This document shows positions 14,590-24,473 of a stretch of DNA of 47,238 nucleotides, piece by piece. The position numbers and the translations under genes were made by a program. The notes below the pieces were generated by a model. That model saw only the letters and a list, made by a program, of their open reading frames with translations. It made no database searches and was not told the origin of the DNA. Where the stretch lies: the NCBI RefSeq assembly GCF_030055425.1, contig NZ_JASFYE010000001.1, positions 387,345 to 434,582 on the forward strand, read 5' to 3'. Within the stretch, counting starts at the first letter, position 1. Each line of letters starts with the position of its first letter. Source of the stretch: Methanothermobacter sp. (lineage in GTDB: Archaea; Methanobacteriota; Methanobacteria; Methanobacteriales; Methanothermobacteraceae).

Positions 14590-15312
14590 ATTAAGAGACA
14601 CTCGCGTTATCTCGCTCTACTTGCACTTGCAGTAGCAGTGAGTACCATACCATTTGGACAGATGGAATTTCTGGAATCCGGTCTGGAATCCGGTGGCGAA
14701 AAGATAAAGACAAAATCAGCATCCACCCCAAAGGTTGATGCGGCCTCAAAGTACAGGAAATACAGTAAGGTCTACGCCAAATCAAAGGAAAAGATAAAGA
14801 AGAAGTACAGGACAAAGGCAACCTACACCACAACAACAAAGAAGAAGTACAGCACAAGGGCTACCTATAAAACCACAAGTCACAAAAGGTACCGTACAAA
14901 GGCAACCTACACAACAACCTCCAAGAGGGCATACACCAGGGCAGCGAGTTCCGAAGATCTGGATGATCTCCAGGGCGACGAGGGACTTGAAAAACTTGCA
15001 TCATACATCAACAGAAACTTCAACCATCGATCAGGAGGTCCTCACACCGCTGAAGGTGTCGAAAGGACAGGATACGGAGACTGCTGGGGGCTCTCTGACT
15101 GGTCAGCAAAGAAACTTGCTGCCAACGGCTACAAAGTTAAGGTAGTCCAGGGAGCCACATCTGCATCATCAAGACACAGATGGCTGCACGTATACTCTGA
15201 GGGAAGGTGGACAAGCTTTGAACCGTCACTGGTAACCAAACGTTATGGAAGTAAACATTATACTGCAACCTGTGGGCGCGCAACGACTGTTGTGAAAACC
15301 TACAACATGTAG
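14590..15312 (+). CDS. Secreted transglutaminase-like (cysteine-protease fold) protein, apparent ATT start
   Basis: The frame opens after a stop at 14563. The only start that gives an intact signal peptide (KRHSRYLALLALAVAVSTIP) is ATT 14590, with GGAGG 7 bp upstream; the first conventional codon, GTG 14638, would cut the signal in half. The mature protein (about 215 residues) has a Lys/Tyr/Thr-rich linker. In it a roughly 15-residue unit of the type YRTKATYTTT recurs three to four times (residues ~72-119). A transglutaminase-like domain follows, with Cys165 (GYGDCWGL) and His196 (SRHRWLHVY). Glu211 (SFEPS) stands where the family usually has Asp. Pseudomurein endoisopeptidases use this fold, so a wall role is possible but unproven. 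Confidence 0.75.
   Translation: MKRHSRYLALLALAVAVSTIPFGQMEFLESGLESGGEKIKTKSASTPKVDAASKYRKYSKVYAKSKEKIKKKYRTKATYTTTTKKKYSTRATYKTTSHKRYRTKATYTTTSKRAYTRAASSEDLDDLQGDEGLEKLASYINRNFNHRSGGPHTAEGVERTGYGDCWGLSDWSAKKLAANGYKVKVVQGATSASSRHRWLHVYSEGRWTSFEPSLVTKRYGSKHYTATCGRATTVVKTYNM
14803..14945 (+). repeat. Coding tandem repeat in the Lys/Tyr/Thr linker
   Basis: About three and a half degenerate 48-bp units encode KKxYxTKATYTTT-type peptides. Units share AAGTACAG..ACAA and GC.ACCTA, and third positions differ, so the repeat is old enough to have diverged. Confidence 0.7.
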
Positions 15313-15324
15313 TATAATGTTTAC
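15251..15324 (+). terminator. Perfect 14-bp inverted repeat spanning the stop codon
   Basis: GTAAACATTATACT at 15251-15264 is the exact reverse complement of AGTATAATGTTTAC at 15311-15324. The stem brackets the last 15 codons and the stop (TAG 15310-15312). It is followed by ACCACCTTTTTTATT. It could act in termination or mRNA 3'-end protection. Confidence 0.5.
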
Positions 15325-15421
15325 CACCTTTTTTATTCCCCAGCAACAATCTTCTAACCAACATTATACAACTACATAACTCTTTTATTCTCAGCAGCAA
15401 TTTCCCTGAAAACCTGAAAAC

Positions 15422-15430
15422 ATTATAAAT
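15422..15430 (+). promoter_or_regulatory. Putative TATA box of tpiA-pgk
   Basis: ATTATAAAT would direct initiation near 15450, giving a leader of about 100 nt. A second candidate, ATATTTTTATAAC at 15487-15499, would give a shorter leader of about 30 nt. I cannot choose between them. Confidence 0.4.
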
Positions 15431-15454
15431 TCACTCTGCCCTCTCATTCCATAA

Positions 15455-16219
<765 letters not shown>

Positions 16220-16229
16220 CGGTGATCCC

Positions 16230-17450
16230 GTGTCCTTCAAATTCAGAACCATGGATGACCTTGAGGTTGAGGGGAAAACTGTACTTGTGCGTGTTGACAT
16301 AAACTCGCCGGTGGATCCCCAGAGCGGTGCAATACTCGATGATACAAGGATGAGGCTCCATGCAGAGACCATAAGGGAGCTTTCAGATAGGGGTGCCAGG
16401 ACAGTCATAATGGCCCATCAGAGCAGGCCAGGAAAGAAGGACTTCACAACCCTTGAACAGCACTCCCATAAACTCTCAGAGATACTTGGAAGGCCTGTCA
16501 GGTACGTGGAGGATATATTTGGATCCGCAGCAAGGGAGAACATCAGAGAGCTCAGGAACAGCGAGATACTCCTCCTCGAGAATGTAAGGTTCTACTCAGA
16601 GGAGGTGCTTAAGAGGGCCCCCGAGGAACAGGCAGAGACACACCTTGTGAGGAAACTCACACCCCTCATTGATTACTTCATCAACGACGCCTTTGCAGCT
16701 GCCCACAGATCCCAGCCATCACTGGTGGGCTTTGCCCTGCGGGTACCGTCAGCGGCTGGCAGGGTCATGGAGCGTGAACTCAGAACACTCAGGAGTGCCC
16801 TTGAAAATGTTGAAAGACCCTGTGTCTATGTACTGGGTGGTGTGAAGGTGGACGACTCCATCATGGTCATGAAGAACGTCCTTGAGAATGGCAGCGCAGA
16901 CCTTGTACTCACAACGGGCCTTGTTGCCAACATATTCCTTGCAGGCTGTGGTGTTAAAATCGGGAAGGTGAACATGGAGTTCATCAAAAACAGGGGCTAC
17001 TGTGATTTCATAAAGGTGGCGAAGAAGCTGAAAAAGAGGTTCCCTGAGAAAATACTGGTTCCCATTGATGTTGCAATCAGCAGGGATGGAAAAAGGGTGG
17101 ATGTACCCGTGAAAAAGATACCCAACTACCCTATACAGGATATAGGTATGGAGACGATAAAACTTTATGCTGAGAGGATACGTGAGGCCAGGACCCTCTT
17201 TGCAAATGGACCCGCAGGTGTATTTGAGAATCCTGACTTCAGCATAGGCACCGAGGATATACTCAACGCCATCTCCTCATCTGAGGGTTTCTCAATAATA
17301 GGTGGGGGCCACCTTGCGGCTGCGGCTGCTAAAATGGGCTTTGAGGATAAGATAGGGCACATAAGCAGTGGGGGCGGTGCCAGCATAAGTCTCCTTGCAG
17401 GTGAGGAGCTGCCTGCTGTGAGGGTACTTGAGGAGTCCGCGCCCCACTAA
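16230..17450 (+). CDS. pgk: Phosphoglycerate kinase
   Basis: The protein has 406 residues and a GTG start with GGTGAT 4 bp upstream. The substrate-binding region VLVRVDINSPVDPQSG lies near residues 18-33. AHQSRPGKKDFTTLEQH (residues ~60-76) is the H-x-x-R-P-G loop. ENVRF, INDAFAAAHRSQPSLVG, and the nucleotide-binding GGVKVDDS and FANGPAGVFE follow, with GGGHLAAAA at the end. It phosphorylates 3-phosphoglycerate to 1,3-bisphosphoglycerate in gluconeogenesis. It is the second gene of the tpiA operon and is followed by a hairpin. Confidence 0.95.
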   Translation: MSFKFRTMDDLEVEGKTVLVRVDINSPVDPQSGAILDDTRMRLHAETIRELSDRGARTVIMAHQSRPGKKDFTTLEQHSHKLSEILGRPVRYVEDIFGSAARENIRELRNSEILLLENVRFYSEEVLKRAPEEQAETHLVRKLTPLIDYFINDAFAAAHRSQPSLVGFALRVPSAAGRVMERELRTLRSALENVERPCVYVLGGVKVDDSIMVMKNVLENGSADLVLTTGLVANIFLAGCGVKIGKVNMEFIKNRGYCDFIKVAKKLKKRFPEKILVPIDVAISRDGKRVDVPVKKIPNYPIQDIGMETIKLYAERIREARTLFANGPAGVFENPDFSIGTEDILNAISSSEGFSIIGGGHLAAAAAKMGFEDKIGHISSGGGASISLLAGEELPAVRVLEESAPH

Positions 17451-17460
17451 CCCCATAATT

Positions 17461-17477
17461 GGAGGTGCTGAACCTCC
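17461..17477 (+). terminator. Hairpin after pgk
   Basis: GGAGGT and ACCTCC flank a five-base loop (GCTGA), 11 bp after the pgk stop. A second CCTCC follows. There is no long U-run, so its role in termination is only suggested. Confidence 0.4.
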
Positions 17478-17506
17478 CCTCCATGGTGCCCGCAGAAATC
17501 AACCAC

Positions 17507-17519
17507 AAACTATATAAAT
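17507..17519 (+). promoter_or_regulatory. TATA box of the tRNA-Thr/tRNA-Pro unit
   Basis: AAACTATATAAAT lies about 30 bp before tRNA-Thr. The identical 13-mer precedes the first tRNA-Ser gene (31528-31540), so it looks like a strong tRNA promoter in this genome. Confidence 0.75.
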
Positions 17520-17538
17520 GAGTAGTTACTAACATTGG

Positions 17539-17616
<78 letters not shown>

Positions 17617-17623
17617 TCCTAAG

Positions 17624-17698
<75 letters not shown>

Positions 17699-17706
17699 TC
17701 CAAAAA

Positions 17707-17739
17707 GCTTAAATATACATCACCCCCAATGATGTATAT
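17707..17739 (+). promoter_or_regulatory. tRNA-Tyr promoter overlapped by a 10-bp inverted repeat
   Basis: GCTTAAATATAC (17707-17718) is a TATA box about 30 bp before tRNA-Tyr. ATATACATCA (17713-17722) and TGATGTATAT (17730-17739) form a perfect inverted repeat with a 7-bp spacer. It covers half of the TATA box and ends 3 bp before the tRNA. Confidence 0.6.
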
Positions 17740-17742
17740 CAA

Positions 17743-17818
<76 letters not shown>

Positions 17819-17836
17819 CACCAACAGTGTGAAAGC

Positions 17837-17900
17837 TTTAAATACTAGAAAAATAGAACTCATAACATGTATGTCATACAGCAATAGTAAAGTATATAAG
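17837..17900 (+). promoter_or_regulatory. Two TATA elements before tRNA-Asp
   Basis: TTTAAATA at 17837-17844 and AGTATATAAG at 17891-17900 lie in the 128-bp gap. The second would start transcription near 17923, about 20 bp before tRNA-Asp. The first may serve a longer transcript or be inactive. Confidence 0.45.
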
Positions 17901-17942
17901 CAGGTAACGAGAGAACACAATAATGCTCTCATTCTGGAGACC

Positions 17943-18018
<76 letters not shown>

Positions 18019-18022
18019 CTTC

Positions 18023-18097
<75 letters not shown>

Positions 18098-18139
18098 CTA
18101 TCTAATTTTACGGTGACTTTTTATCTGGAGGACTAAATT

Positions 18140-18373
18140 GTGAAGAGGGAAATCTTGAAACACCATCTGGTTCCGGAACACGTGGTTTTAAATGATTCTG
18201 AAGCAAAAAGGGTGCTGAAAGAACTGGATGCCCATCCAGAACAGCTTCCAAAAATAAAAACAACAGACCCTGTGGTGAAGGCCATAGGGGCTAAAAGGGG
18301 GGATATCGTGAAAATAATCCGTAAGAGTCCAACTGCCGAAGAATTCATTACATATAGACTCGTGCAGGACTAA
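18140..18373 (+). CDS. rpoH: DNA-directed RNA polymerase subunit H (Rpo5)
   Basis: This 77-residue protein corresponds to the C-terminal domain of eukaryotic RPB5: KHHLVPEHVVLNDSEAKRVL, then LPKIKTTDPVVKAIGAKRGD and IIRKSPTAEEFITYRLV. It binds at the jaw of the polymerase. It uses a GTG start with GGAGGA 7 bp upstream. It is first in the archaeal rpo operon. No clear promoter separates it from tRNA-Lys, so read-through from the tRNA unit is possible. Confidence 0.95.
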   Translation: MKREILKHHLVPEHVVLNDSEAKRVLKELDAHPEQLPKIKTTDPVVKAIGAKRGDIVKIIRKSPTAEEFITYRLVQD

Positions 18374-18433
18374 TTTTTTGGGGTAAACCGTAAGCTCATA
18401 ATTCAATCATCTAATTTGTTTTGGAGGAAGTCC

Positions 18434-19978
18434 ATGAAAAAAAGTGCATGGGGATTGGTAGACGCGTTTTTTGATAAATACGACCTTGTGGACCACCACA
18501 TACATTCCTACAATGACTTCGTGAGTAACCGTATACAGGAGATAATCGACACAAGCGAACCCATAGAGCTGGAACAGGGAAAGTACCGTGTGGAGACAGG
18601 GAAGGTAAGCATAGAAAAACCCTTCATCAAGGAGGCGGACGGTTCAAAGAGCAAAATATACCCGACAGAGGCAAGGCTAAGGAATTTAACCTACTCAGCC
18701 CACATGAGCCTGGAGATGAGACTCATAAAGGAGGGGGGTCCTGAAACAGAATTCGAAAAGGTCTACATCGGTGAACTGCCTGTTATGCTGAAATCAGAGA
18801 TATGCCACCTCCATGGCCTCAGCAGAAAGGAACTCACTGAAAAGGGCGAGGACCCTGCGGACCCTGGTGGCTACTTCATTGTCAACGGTTCAGAGAGATC
18901 AATCGTCACCATGGAGGAAATAGCCCCAAACAAGATAATACTTGAGAGGATAGGGGAAGAGGATGAAAACAGGGCCAGGGCAATAGTTACCTCTATAAGA
19001 AGTGGTTTCAGGGCCAGGATATCCCTTGAATACAGGAAGCCAAGGAAGAGCGGAGTGTTCCTCAGGATATCATTCCCCTACGTGCCGGGAGAACTCCCGC
19101 TTGTGATACTGCTAAGGGCCCTTGGACTTGCAACTGACCAGGACATCATAACAAGCATATCAGATGACTTCAACTACCAGATGATCGCAGCCGACGACAT
19201 ACAGGTCTCACTGGACAAGCTGAACCTCAAAAAGGATGAAATGGAGAAACTGGACAAGGAGGAGAGAAGGGAGTACCTTGTAAGGAGTGCCATAAGATAC
19301 ATCGGTAACCGTGTCGCCAAGGGCATGACCGAGGACTACCGGATAAAAAGGGCTGAGGATGTCATAGACCGCTACCTCCTCCCCCACATAGGAACAGAAC
19401 CAGATAAGAGACTGGAGAAGGCGATATACCTGGCTGAAATGACCGAGATGCTCCTCCAGGTTATATCCGGTGAGCGAAAACCCCACGATAAGGACCATTA
19501 CACCAACAAGAGGCTCAGGGTTTCAGGTGACCTCATGGAGGACCTCCTGAGGGTGGCCTTCACAAGTCTAAGCAGGGACATGAGCTACCAGCTTGAGAGG
19601 AGCCTTGCAAGGGGTAAGGAGCCCTCAGTCAAGCAGGCTGTGAGGTCAGACGTCCTCACAGAGAACCTCAAACACGCCATAGCAACAGGTAACTGGGTTG
19701 GCGGAAGGGCGGGTGTGAGCCAGCTCCTGGACAGGACAAGTTACATGGGTACACTATCCCACATGAGAAGGGTTGTCTCCCCCCTCAGCAGGAGCCAGCC
19801 ACACTTCGAGGCAAGGGACCTTCACCCGACACAGTTCGGTAAGATCTGCCCCAACGAGACCCCAGAGGGCCCAAACTGTGGTCTTGTTAAGAACCTCGCC
19901 CTCCTTGCAAAGATATCCGAGGGTTCAGATGCCAGGGAGGTTGAGGAGGTAATCAAAAAAATGGGGGTTCTCAACTAA
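18434..19978 (+). CDS. rpoB2: RNA polymerase subunit B'' (N-terminal half of beta)
   Basis: The protein is 514 residues, with GGAGG 6 bp before ATG 18434. It corresponds to the protrusion, lobe and fork parts of beta: LVDHHIHSYNDFV near the start, GYFIVNGSERSIV, and RAGVSQLLDRTSYMGTLSHM, RRVVSP and GKICPNETPEGPNCGLVKNL at the C-terminus. The split from B' occurs just after this last region, the normal break in euryarchaeal methanogens. The B' gene follows by 23 bp. Confidence 0.96.
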   Translation: MKKSAWGLVDAFFDKYDLVDHHIHSYNDFVSNRIQEIIDTSEPIELEQGKYRVETGKVSIEKPFIKEADGSKSKIYPTEARLRNLTYSAHMSLEMRLIKEGGPETEFEKVYIGELPVMLKSEICHLHGLSRKELTEKGEDPADPGGYFIVNGSERSIVTMEEIAPNKIILERIGEEDENRARAIVTSIRSGFRARISLEYRKPRKSGVFLRISFPYVPGELPLVILLRALGLATDQDIITSISDDFNYQMIAADDIQVSLDKLNLKKDEMEKLDKEERREYLVRSAIRYIGNRVAKGMTEDYRIKRAEDVIDRYLLPHIGTEPDKRLEKAIYLAEMTEMLLQVISGERKPHDKDHYTNKRLRVSGDLMEDLLRVAFTSLSRDMSYQLERSLARGKEPSVKQAVRSDVLTENLKHAIATGNWVGGRAGVSQLLDRTSYMGTLSHMRRVVSPLSRSQPHFEARDLHPTQFGKICPNETPEGPNCGLVKNLALLAKISEGSDAREVEEVIKKMGVLN

Positions 19979-20001
19979 TTTTTCCACCGGGAGGCTGTTA
20001 A

Positions 20002-21813
20002 GTGAGTAAAACCAAGATTTACATTAACGGGAAGCTTATAGGGACTTGTGAAGACCCTGAAGAATTCGTAGAGGAGATGAGGGAGAAGAGGAGATCCGGA
20101 GAGGTCTCCCCTGAGATGAACATCACCCATTACCCTGAAAACCATGAGATATACATATTCACAGACCCTGGAAGAGCCAGAAGACCCCTGATCATTGTAA
20201 AGGACGGCGAACCTCTTTTAAAGGAGGAGCACCTTGAAAAGCTTGAATCCGGGGAAATGGAATGGGATGACCTCATAAAGGAGGGCATAATAGAGTATCT
20301 GGATGCTGAGGAAGAGGAAAACGCCTACATAGCAATGAGTCCAGAGGACCTCACAGATGAACACACCCACCTTGAGATAGACCCCTCCACCATGCTGGGG
20401 ATATGTGCAGGTATCATTCCATTCGCAAACCACAACTCATCACCAAGGAACACCATGGAGGCAGGGATGACCAAGCAGGCCCTTGGTCTATATGCATCCA
20501 ACTATGACCTCAGGACAGATACGCGTGCACACCTCCTCCACCACCCCCAGGTCTCCATAGTCAAGACAAGGATAATAGATGTGACCGGCTACGATGAGAG
20601 GCCATCAGGCCAGAACTTCGTTGTGGCCGTAATGTCCTATGAGGGCTACAACATGGAGGACGCGCTGATACTCAACAAGGCATCCCTTGAGAGGGGACTT
20701 GCAAGGTCATCATTCTTCAGATCCTACGAGGCCGCGGAGCGAAGATACCCTGGCGGTCAGGAGGACCGCTTCGAGATACCTGAGAAGGGAGTAAGGGGCT
20801 ACAGGTCAGAGAGCGACTACAGGCACCTTGACGAGGACGGCATAATAAACCCTGAGGCAGTGGTATCATCAGGTGACGTCCTCATAGGTAAAACATCACC
20901 ACCAAGGTTCCTGGAGGAAATCGATGAGTTCGGAACAGTGGCGGAGCGGAGAAGAGAAACCTCAGTAACCGTGCGACACGGTGAAAAGGGAATAGTTGAC
21001 GCTGTACTCCTAACAGAAACCGTTGAGGGGAGCAGACTCGCCAAGATAAGGGTGCGGGAACAGAGACAGCCCGAACTCGGTGACAAATTCGCATCAAGGC
21101 ACGGTCAGAAGGGTGTTGTGGGCCTCATAGTATCACAGGAGGACATGCCCTTCACAGAGGACGGTGTTGTGCCAGACCTCATAGTGAACCCCCACGCCAT
21201 ACCATCAAGGATGTCAGTGGGGCAGGTCCTTGAGATGCTCGCAGGTAAGGCCGCATGCATGGAGGGCCGCCGGGTGGACGGAACACCATTCACCGGAGAG
21301 GACGAAAGGGACATAAAGAAGGCCCTCAGGGCCAATGGATTTGAAAGTGCGGGTGTGGAATCACTCTACAACGGAATAACCGGTGAAAGGATAGAGGCCG
21401 AGATATTCATAGGCGTGGCCTACTACCAGAAACTCCACCACATGACAACGGATAAGGTATACGCAAGATCAAGGGGTCCCGTGCAGGTCCTCACAAGACA
21501 GCCAACCGAGGGAAGGGCCAGGGAAGGAGGTCTCAGATTCGGGGAAATGGAAAGAGACTGTCTGATTGCCCATGGAGCAGCGCTCGCCCTGAAGGAAAGG
21601 CTTCTTGATGAATCAGATAAATACGAAGCACTGGTATGTACCGAGTGCGGTATGATAGCAATCTACGACAAGATAAGGGATAAGAAGTACTGTCCAATAT
21701 GTGAGGACTCAGAGTCATTCCCTGTGGAGATATCATACGCCTTCAAATTACTCCTTGATGAGCTTAAGAGTCTATGCATCTTCCCAAAACTCATACTGGA
21801 AGACAAGGCATGA
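20002..21813 (+). CDS. rpoB1: RNA polymerase subunit B' (C-terminal half of beta)
   Basis: This 603-residue protein has a GTG start behind GGGAGG. It carries the hybrid-binding domain with [38 protein letters not shown], and [20 protein letters not shown]. The C-terminal clamp has a zinc site (CTECGMI and CPICED). It joins B'' to make the complete beta-equivalent. Its end lies 38 bp before A'. Confidence 0.96.
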   Translation: MSKTKIYINGKLIGTCEDPEEFVEEMREKRRSGEVSPEMNITHYPENHEIYIFTDPGRARRPLIIVKDGEPLLKEEHLEKLESGEMEWDDLIKEGIIEYLDAEEEENAYIAMSPEDLTDEHTHLEIDPSTMLGICAGIIPFANHNSSPRNTMEAGMTKQALGLYASNYDLRTDTRAHLLHHPQVSIVKTRIIDVTGYDERPSGQNFVVAVMSYEGYNMEDALILNKASLERGLARSSFFRSYEAAERRYPGGQEDRFEIPEKGVRGYRSESDYRHLDEDGIINPEAVVSSGDVLIGKTSPPRFLEEIDEFGTVAERRRETSVTVRHGEKGIVDAVLLTETVEGSRLAKIRVREQRQPELGDKFASRHGQKGVVGLIVSQEDMPFTEDGVVPDLIVNPHAIPSRMSVGQVLEMLAGKAACMEGRRVDGTPFTGEDERDIKKALRANGFESAGVESLYNGITGERIEAEIFIGVAYYQKLHHMTTDKVYARSRGPVQVLTRQPTEGRAREGGLRFGEMERDCLIAHGAALALKERLLDESDKYEALVCTECGMIAIYDKIRDKKYCPICEDSESFPVEISYAFKLLLDELKSLCIFPKLILEDKA

Positions 21814-21851
21814 TTACGGATTTGAGGGAATAAATCAAAGGAGAGAATACC

Positions 21852-24464
21852 TTGAGAGGAATTTTAAAGAAAATTTCCCAGATAAATTTTGGTCTCATGT
21901 CCCCTGAGGATATAAGGAAGATGTCCGTTACCCAGGTTGTGACACCGGACACCTATGACGAGGACGGGTACCCCATCGAGAACGGGCTCATGGACCCGAG
22001 GCTTGGTGTCATAGACCCCAGCCTCAGGTGCAGGACATGCGGGGCCAAGGGCGGTGAGTGCCCCGGGCACTTTGGAAGCATAAACCTTGCAAGACCCGTT
22101 ATACACGTGGGATTCGCGGATACAATACACAAGATACTCAGGTCAATCTGCAGGAAATGCAGCAGGGTCCTGCTCACAGAGGTGGAGATTGAAGAGTACA
22201 GACAGCGGATACTTGAGGCGATGGAGAAGGAGGAGAGCCTCACACCCATAATAAAGGAGATATACACCGAGGCCAGACGCGAGAAGTGCCCACACTGTGA
22301 GGAGGAACAGGAGGAAATAAAACTGGATAAACCCGTCTCCATCGTAGAGGGTGACTACAAGCTAACACCCAGCGAGGTGAGGGAGAGGCTTGAGAGGATA
22401 ACCGACGATGATGCACTAATCCTCGGAGTCAACCCCGAGGTCGCAAGGCCCGAATGGATGGTCCTCACAGTCCTTCCGGTCCCCCCTGTAACTGTGAGAC
22501 CATCAATAACCCTTGAAACCGGTGAGAGGTCCGAGGACGACCTGACCCACAAACTCGTGGATATCCTCAGGATAAACCAGCGCCTCAAGGAGAACATGGA
22601 GGCAGGAGCCCCCCAGCTGATCGTCGAGGACCTCTGGGAACTCCTACAGTACCACGTGACAACCTACTTCGACAACGAGGCCTCCGGTGTCCCCCCTGCA
22701 AGGCACCGCTCCGGCAGACCCCTCAAGACCCTCGCCCAGAGGCTCAAGGGTAAAGAAGGACGGTTCAGGAGCAACCTCTCAGGAAAGAGGGTTAACTTCT
22801 CTGCCCGTACCGTCATCTCACCGGACCCAAACATAAGCATAAACGAGGTGGGAGTCCCTGAGATCATAGCCAGGGAGGTCACAGTACCGGTCTACGTTAC
22901 AGAATGGAACATAGAAAAGATGAGGGAGTACATAGAGAACGGGCCCGACGTACACCCCGGGGCCAACTACGTTATAAGGCCAGACGGCCGCAAGATAAGG
23001 ATCTACAACGAGACCAAGGACGTTGTCCTTGAGAACCTCAAACCAGGGTACATCGTTGAAAGGCACCTCAAGGATGGTGACATAGTCCTGTTCAACCGTC
23101 AGCCATCACTCCACAGGATGTCCATGATGGCCCATGAGGTCCGCGTCCTGCCCTACAAGACCTTCCGCCTGAACCTCTGCGTCTGCCCCCCATACAACGC
23201 GGACTTCGACGGGGACGAGATGAACATGCACGTATTCCAGACCGAGGAGTCAAGGGCAGAGGCCAAGACACTCATGCGTGTGCAGGAACACATACTCTCC
23301 CCCAGGTTCGGCGGTCCCATCATCGGCGGAATACACGACCACATATCAGGCGCCTATCTCCTTACAAGGAAGAGGGCTGTTTTCAGTGAGGATAAGGTTT
23401 TCCAGATCCTCAAGAAGGCGGGGCTGCCCCTACCTGACAGGAGGGGTCGTGACTGGACAGGTAAGGAGATATTCAGCATGGTCCTCCCTGATGACCTCAA
23501 CATGGTCTACCGGGCCGAGATATGCAGGAAATGTGAAGAATGCCTGGAGATGGACTGTGAAAACGATGCCTACGTTGTCATAGAGAACGGAGAGCTGATA
23601 TCAGGCGTTATTGATGAGAAGGCCTACGGTGCATTCGCAGGTAAGATACTTGACCATATCGTCAAGGAATATGGGACAGATGAGGCCAGAAAATTCCTTG
23701 ACTCCGCAACAAAGCTTGCAATTGCAGGTATAATGCATGCGGGATTCACCACAAGTACCAACGATGAGGAGATCCCTGAGGAGGCCCGTGAAAGGATAGA
23801 GGCCCACCTGAAGAACGCTGAGGCAAGGGTTGACCAGCTTATTGAGGCCTACGAGAACGGAGAACTCGAACCACTCCCCGGTAGAAGCCTTGAGGAGACC
23901 CTGGAGATGAAGATAATGCAGGTTCTGGGTGAGGCCAGGGACAAATCAGGGGAAATAGCAGAGAGTTACTTTGACATGGATGAAAACCACGCGGTAATAA
24001 TGGCGCTCACTGGTGCAAGGGGGTCAATGCTCAACCTCACACAGATAACAGCCTGTGTGGGGCAGCAGTCAGTGAGGGGTGGCCGAATAAGCAGGGGATA
24101 CGACAACAGGACACTTCCCCACTTCAAGAGGGGTGAACTCGGTGCCAAGTCCCGCGGATTCGTACACTCAAGTTACAAGGAGGGCCTCGACCCAATAGAA
24201 TTCTTCTTCCACGCCATGGGGGGAAGAGAGGGGCTTGTGGATACAGCTATCCGTACAGCCCAGAGCGGTTACATGCAGAGACGTCTTGTAAACGCCCTCC
24301 AGGACCTCACAGTCAATGAGGACGGAAAGGTCGTTGACAACAGAGGAGTTATAATACAGACGAGATTCGGTGAGGACGGCGTTGACCCTGCCAAGAGCGA
24401 CTACGGGAAGATAGTGGACCTCGACAAACTCGTAGAGGAAATAAGGCTCAAATCAAAGGGGTAA
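21852..24464 (+). CDS. rpoA1: RNA polymerase subunit A' (N-terminal part of beta')
   Basis: The 870-residue protein holds the catalytic centre NADFDGDEMNMH, which binds Mg2+. N-terminal zinc sites are CRTCGAKGGECPGHFG and CRKCSR/CPHC. GVPEIIAREVTVPVY, RQPSLHRMSMM and the bridge helix region HAMGGREGLVDTAIRTAQSG follow. The start is taken as TTG 21852 with AAAGGAG 8 bp upstream, giving MRGILKKISQINFGLMS; ATG 21897 would drop that conserved opening. The gene ends just before A'' in the usual archaeal split. Confidence 0.95.
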   Translation: MRGILKKISQINFGLMSPEDIRKMSVTQVVTPDTYDEDGYPIENGLMDPRLGVIDPSLRCRTCGAKGGECPGHFGSINLARPVIHVGFADTIHKILRSICRKCSRVLLTEVEIEEYRQRILEAMEKEESLTPIIKEIYTEARREKCPHCEEEQEEIKLDKPVSIVEGDYKLTPSEVRERLERITDDDALILGVNPEVARPEWMVLTVLPVPPVTVRPSITLETGERSEDDLTHKLVDILRINQRLKENMEAGAPQLIVEDLWELLQYHVTTYFDNEASGVPPARHRSGRPLKTLAQRLKGKEGRFRSNLSGKRVNFSARTVISPDPNISINEVGVPEIIAREVTVPVYVTEWNIEKMREYIENGPDVHPGANYVIRPDGRKIRIYNETKDVVLENLKPGYIVERHLKDGDIVLFNRQPSLHRMSMMAHEVRVLPYKTFRLNLCVCPPYNADFDGDEMNMHVFQTEESRAEAKTLMRVQEHILSPRFGGPIIGGIHDHISGAYLLTRKRAVFSEDKVFQILKKAGLPLPDRRGRDWTGKEIFSMVLPDDLNMVYRAEICRKCEECLEMDCENDAYVVIENGELISGVIDEKAYGAFAGKILDHIVKEYGTDEARKFLDSATKLAIAGIMHAGFTTSTNDEEIPEEARERIEAHLKNAEARVDQLIEAYENGELEPLPGRSLEETLEMKIMQVLGEARDKSGEIAESYFDMDENHAVIMALTGARGSMLNLTQITACVGQQSVRGGRISRGYDNRTLPHFKRGELGAKSRGFVHSSYKEGLDPIEFFFHAMGGREGLVDTAIRTAQSGYMQRRLVNALQDLTVNEDGKVVDNRGVIIQTRFGEDGVDPAKSDYGKIVDLDKLVEEIRLKSKG

Positions 24465-24473
24465 GGTGATTCT

